Assembly (NCBI GenBank): GCA_013399115.1
Contig: VXAA01000914.1
Span: forward strand, 69,515-133,514
Length of the DNA: 64,000 bases
Source of the DNA: Anseranas semipalmata
Lineage: Eukaryota; Chordata; Aves; Anseriformes; Anseranatidae
Reading direction: 5' to 3'
The position numbers and the translations under genes were made by a program. The notes below the pieces were generated by a model that did no database searches, was not told the origin of the DNA, and saw only the letters and a program-made list of their open reading frames with translations. Shown here piece by piece: positions 62,700 to 64,000 of this stretch. The stretch's first letter is position 1. Each line of letters begins with the position of its first letter.

Positions 62700-63025
62700 C
62701 CATACGTGACCCCGAGGTCTGGGCATTCAGTTAAAATCACTGTATAAATTACTGCATATGCTAATGGTGATGGAACAAGTTCAGTGTAATACTGATGCTT
62801 CTGAAGGCGTCGATGGCAGAGTTCAAATGGCCTCGCTACAAGGAATGAAACACTAGCTGGGATCTGGAGTTCAGGTGATAATTAAGACTTAAAGAAGAGC
62901 ACCTTTTGAGGGGGAAGAAGCAGAGGGATTTCAAAAATAATGAGCAATGCATGAATAAACTATGAGTGACTGGGAAGAAAGCTAGCTATTACTTTATAAA
63001 GAGCCCTAATTTAATTAGGGTGAGG
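62700..63025. promoter_or_regulatory. AT-rich island, candidate conserved noncoding element
   Basis: Unique AT-rich block with TAAATTACTGCATATGCTAA, GTGATAATTAAG and CTAATTTAATTAGG (a near-palindromic homeodomain double site). GC-rich spacer follows to the right. Confidence 0.4.
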
Positions 63026-64000
63026 AATAGAGCTGTCTGGGGCTGGCAGCCTTGCTCCCAGGAGGTCCTGGTCTCGTCCCACCCATCACCACAACCAACA
63101 CCTGCATGCACACCTCCGGTTCAAGGGGAGCACGAGGCAACAAAGCCCAGTGCATGGGAGAAGCCTCTGGTTCTTCCAGAGCCCTGGGAAGAAGAGGTGG
63201 AGGAGGCGGAGGGAAGTTTTCGGGATGTGACAGTCCCAGCGCAGTGTGGGGCGGAGGATCGGGACGCAGCCAGCCACGGGACAGAGTCACACCACCTGCG
63301 TCTGCTCTTCGGTCCTTTTCCTTCCCAGCTCTAGCTTCTTGATTCTGCAAATTATTTTTGCATTTCACTTTTCTTCAGACATTCCAATATAATATTCCAC
63401 CCCTCTCGGGCATTTCCCATTGAAGGTGTGATTAAATCCTGCACCCGTGCACAAAGTTCTGTTCCAGCCGAGGCTGCTGGAGCCCTGTGGCTGAGCTGGG
63501 ACTTCGCAAGCTGCGGTGCCGCTCGCTGCGTCTTTAACACCTCGAGGGCAGACTGCATTTATGGGAATGTAACTAGGTTAGAGGAAAAAAAAAGAAAGAG
63601 ATCCTGGCATGTGAATGTAGGCTAAGGCAGCCACAAGCTTTAATCTTCTTCAGGGTGATAAATGGGAAAGAGGTGGAAAAAGTTGCTCTGTCCGCTGCTC
63701 CCTGTATTTTTTTTTCTTTTCTTCTTCTTTCTTTCTTTCTTTTTTTTTTTTTTTTTCCTCCTCCAAAAAGGCCCTTTGTGAAGCTGAGAGAGTATCTCAA
63801 GTGGGATGAAAAAATGAGCTTTCCTGGGCTGGGCACCAATGCCAAAGCCTTCCAGCTAAGCCCGAGCAGCCCCCATGACACCAGTGCTGAGGGAGCAGCC
63901 TGTGCCCGGCATGGTCCAGCACAGCTGAACCAGCAACAGCATTTCCAGGGGCAGGGGGCTCAGCTCCTTCCCCTTTGTCCTCCCGCGCTGCTCCCCTGCT
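63026..64000. other. Intergenic right edge, no gene seen
   Basis: No exon recognised. Includes an AT-rich patch at 63340-63440 and the pyrimidine microsatellite described separately. Confidence 0.4.
63707..63764 (+). repeat. Pyrimidine microsatellite (T-runs with TTTC/TTC units)
   Basis: T-run, TTC and TTTC units, then a second T-run ending in CCTCCTCC. Simple-sequence repeat. Confidence 0.85.

Overview
The window is vertebrate nuclear DNA, most likely from a bird. It has short introns, GC-rich intergenic stretches, a relic that looks like the 3' end of a CR1 LINE, and three spliced genes whose proteins I recognise from memory of the vertebrate families. There are no bacterial-style operons, CRISPR arrays or viral genes. 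Almost all long open frames are GC-rich shadows; the real coding sequence is in small exons.

Layout. RIMS3 (gamma-RIM, presynaptic active zone) is on the + strand at about 2.1-6.3 kb with six coding exons, preceded by a CpG-rich left edge and followed by a probably long 3' UTR. SMAP2 (Arf GTPase-activating protein) is on the - strand, with nine coding exons at 15.3-20.4 kb. Its first coding exon is not visible and most likely lies in the assembly gap at 32,514-32,952, after a 12 kb first intron. COL9A2 (collagen alpha-2(IX), cartilage) is on the + strand at 34.05-47.87 kb, and all 32 coding exons can be read. RIMS3 and SMAP2 are tail-to-tail; SMAP2 and COL9A2 are head-to-head. SMAP2 and COL9A2 are also neighbours in mammals (human 1p34), with RIMS3 nearby, so this is a conserved syntenic block. 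The three genes do not share a pathway: synaptic vesicle release, clathrin/Arf membrane traffic and cartilage matrix.

From 48.2 kb to the right end I find no gene. This tract alternates GC-rich spacers with AT-rich islands carrying TAATTA-like and octamer-like motifs. That texture is typical of conserved regulatory elements around a developmental gene, and the target would lie outside the window. There is also a CpG-rich island near 57.9-58.5 kb.

The most notable signals are: an SMAP2 intron with the signature of the minor (U12) spliceosome but a GC instead of GT start; a perfect SOX9-dimer-type palindrome just upstream of COL9A2; and the gene-free, island-rich right-hand tract. All exon joins were checked by reading frame and by the resulting protein length. 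Family comparisons are from memory, not from a search.
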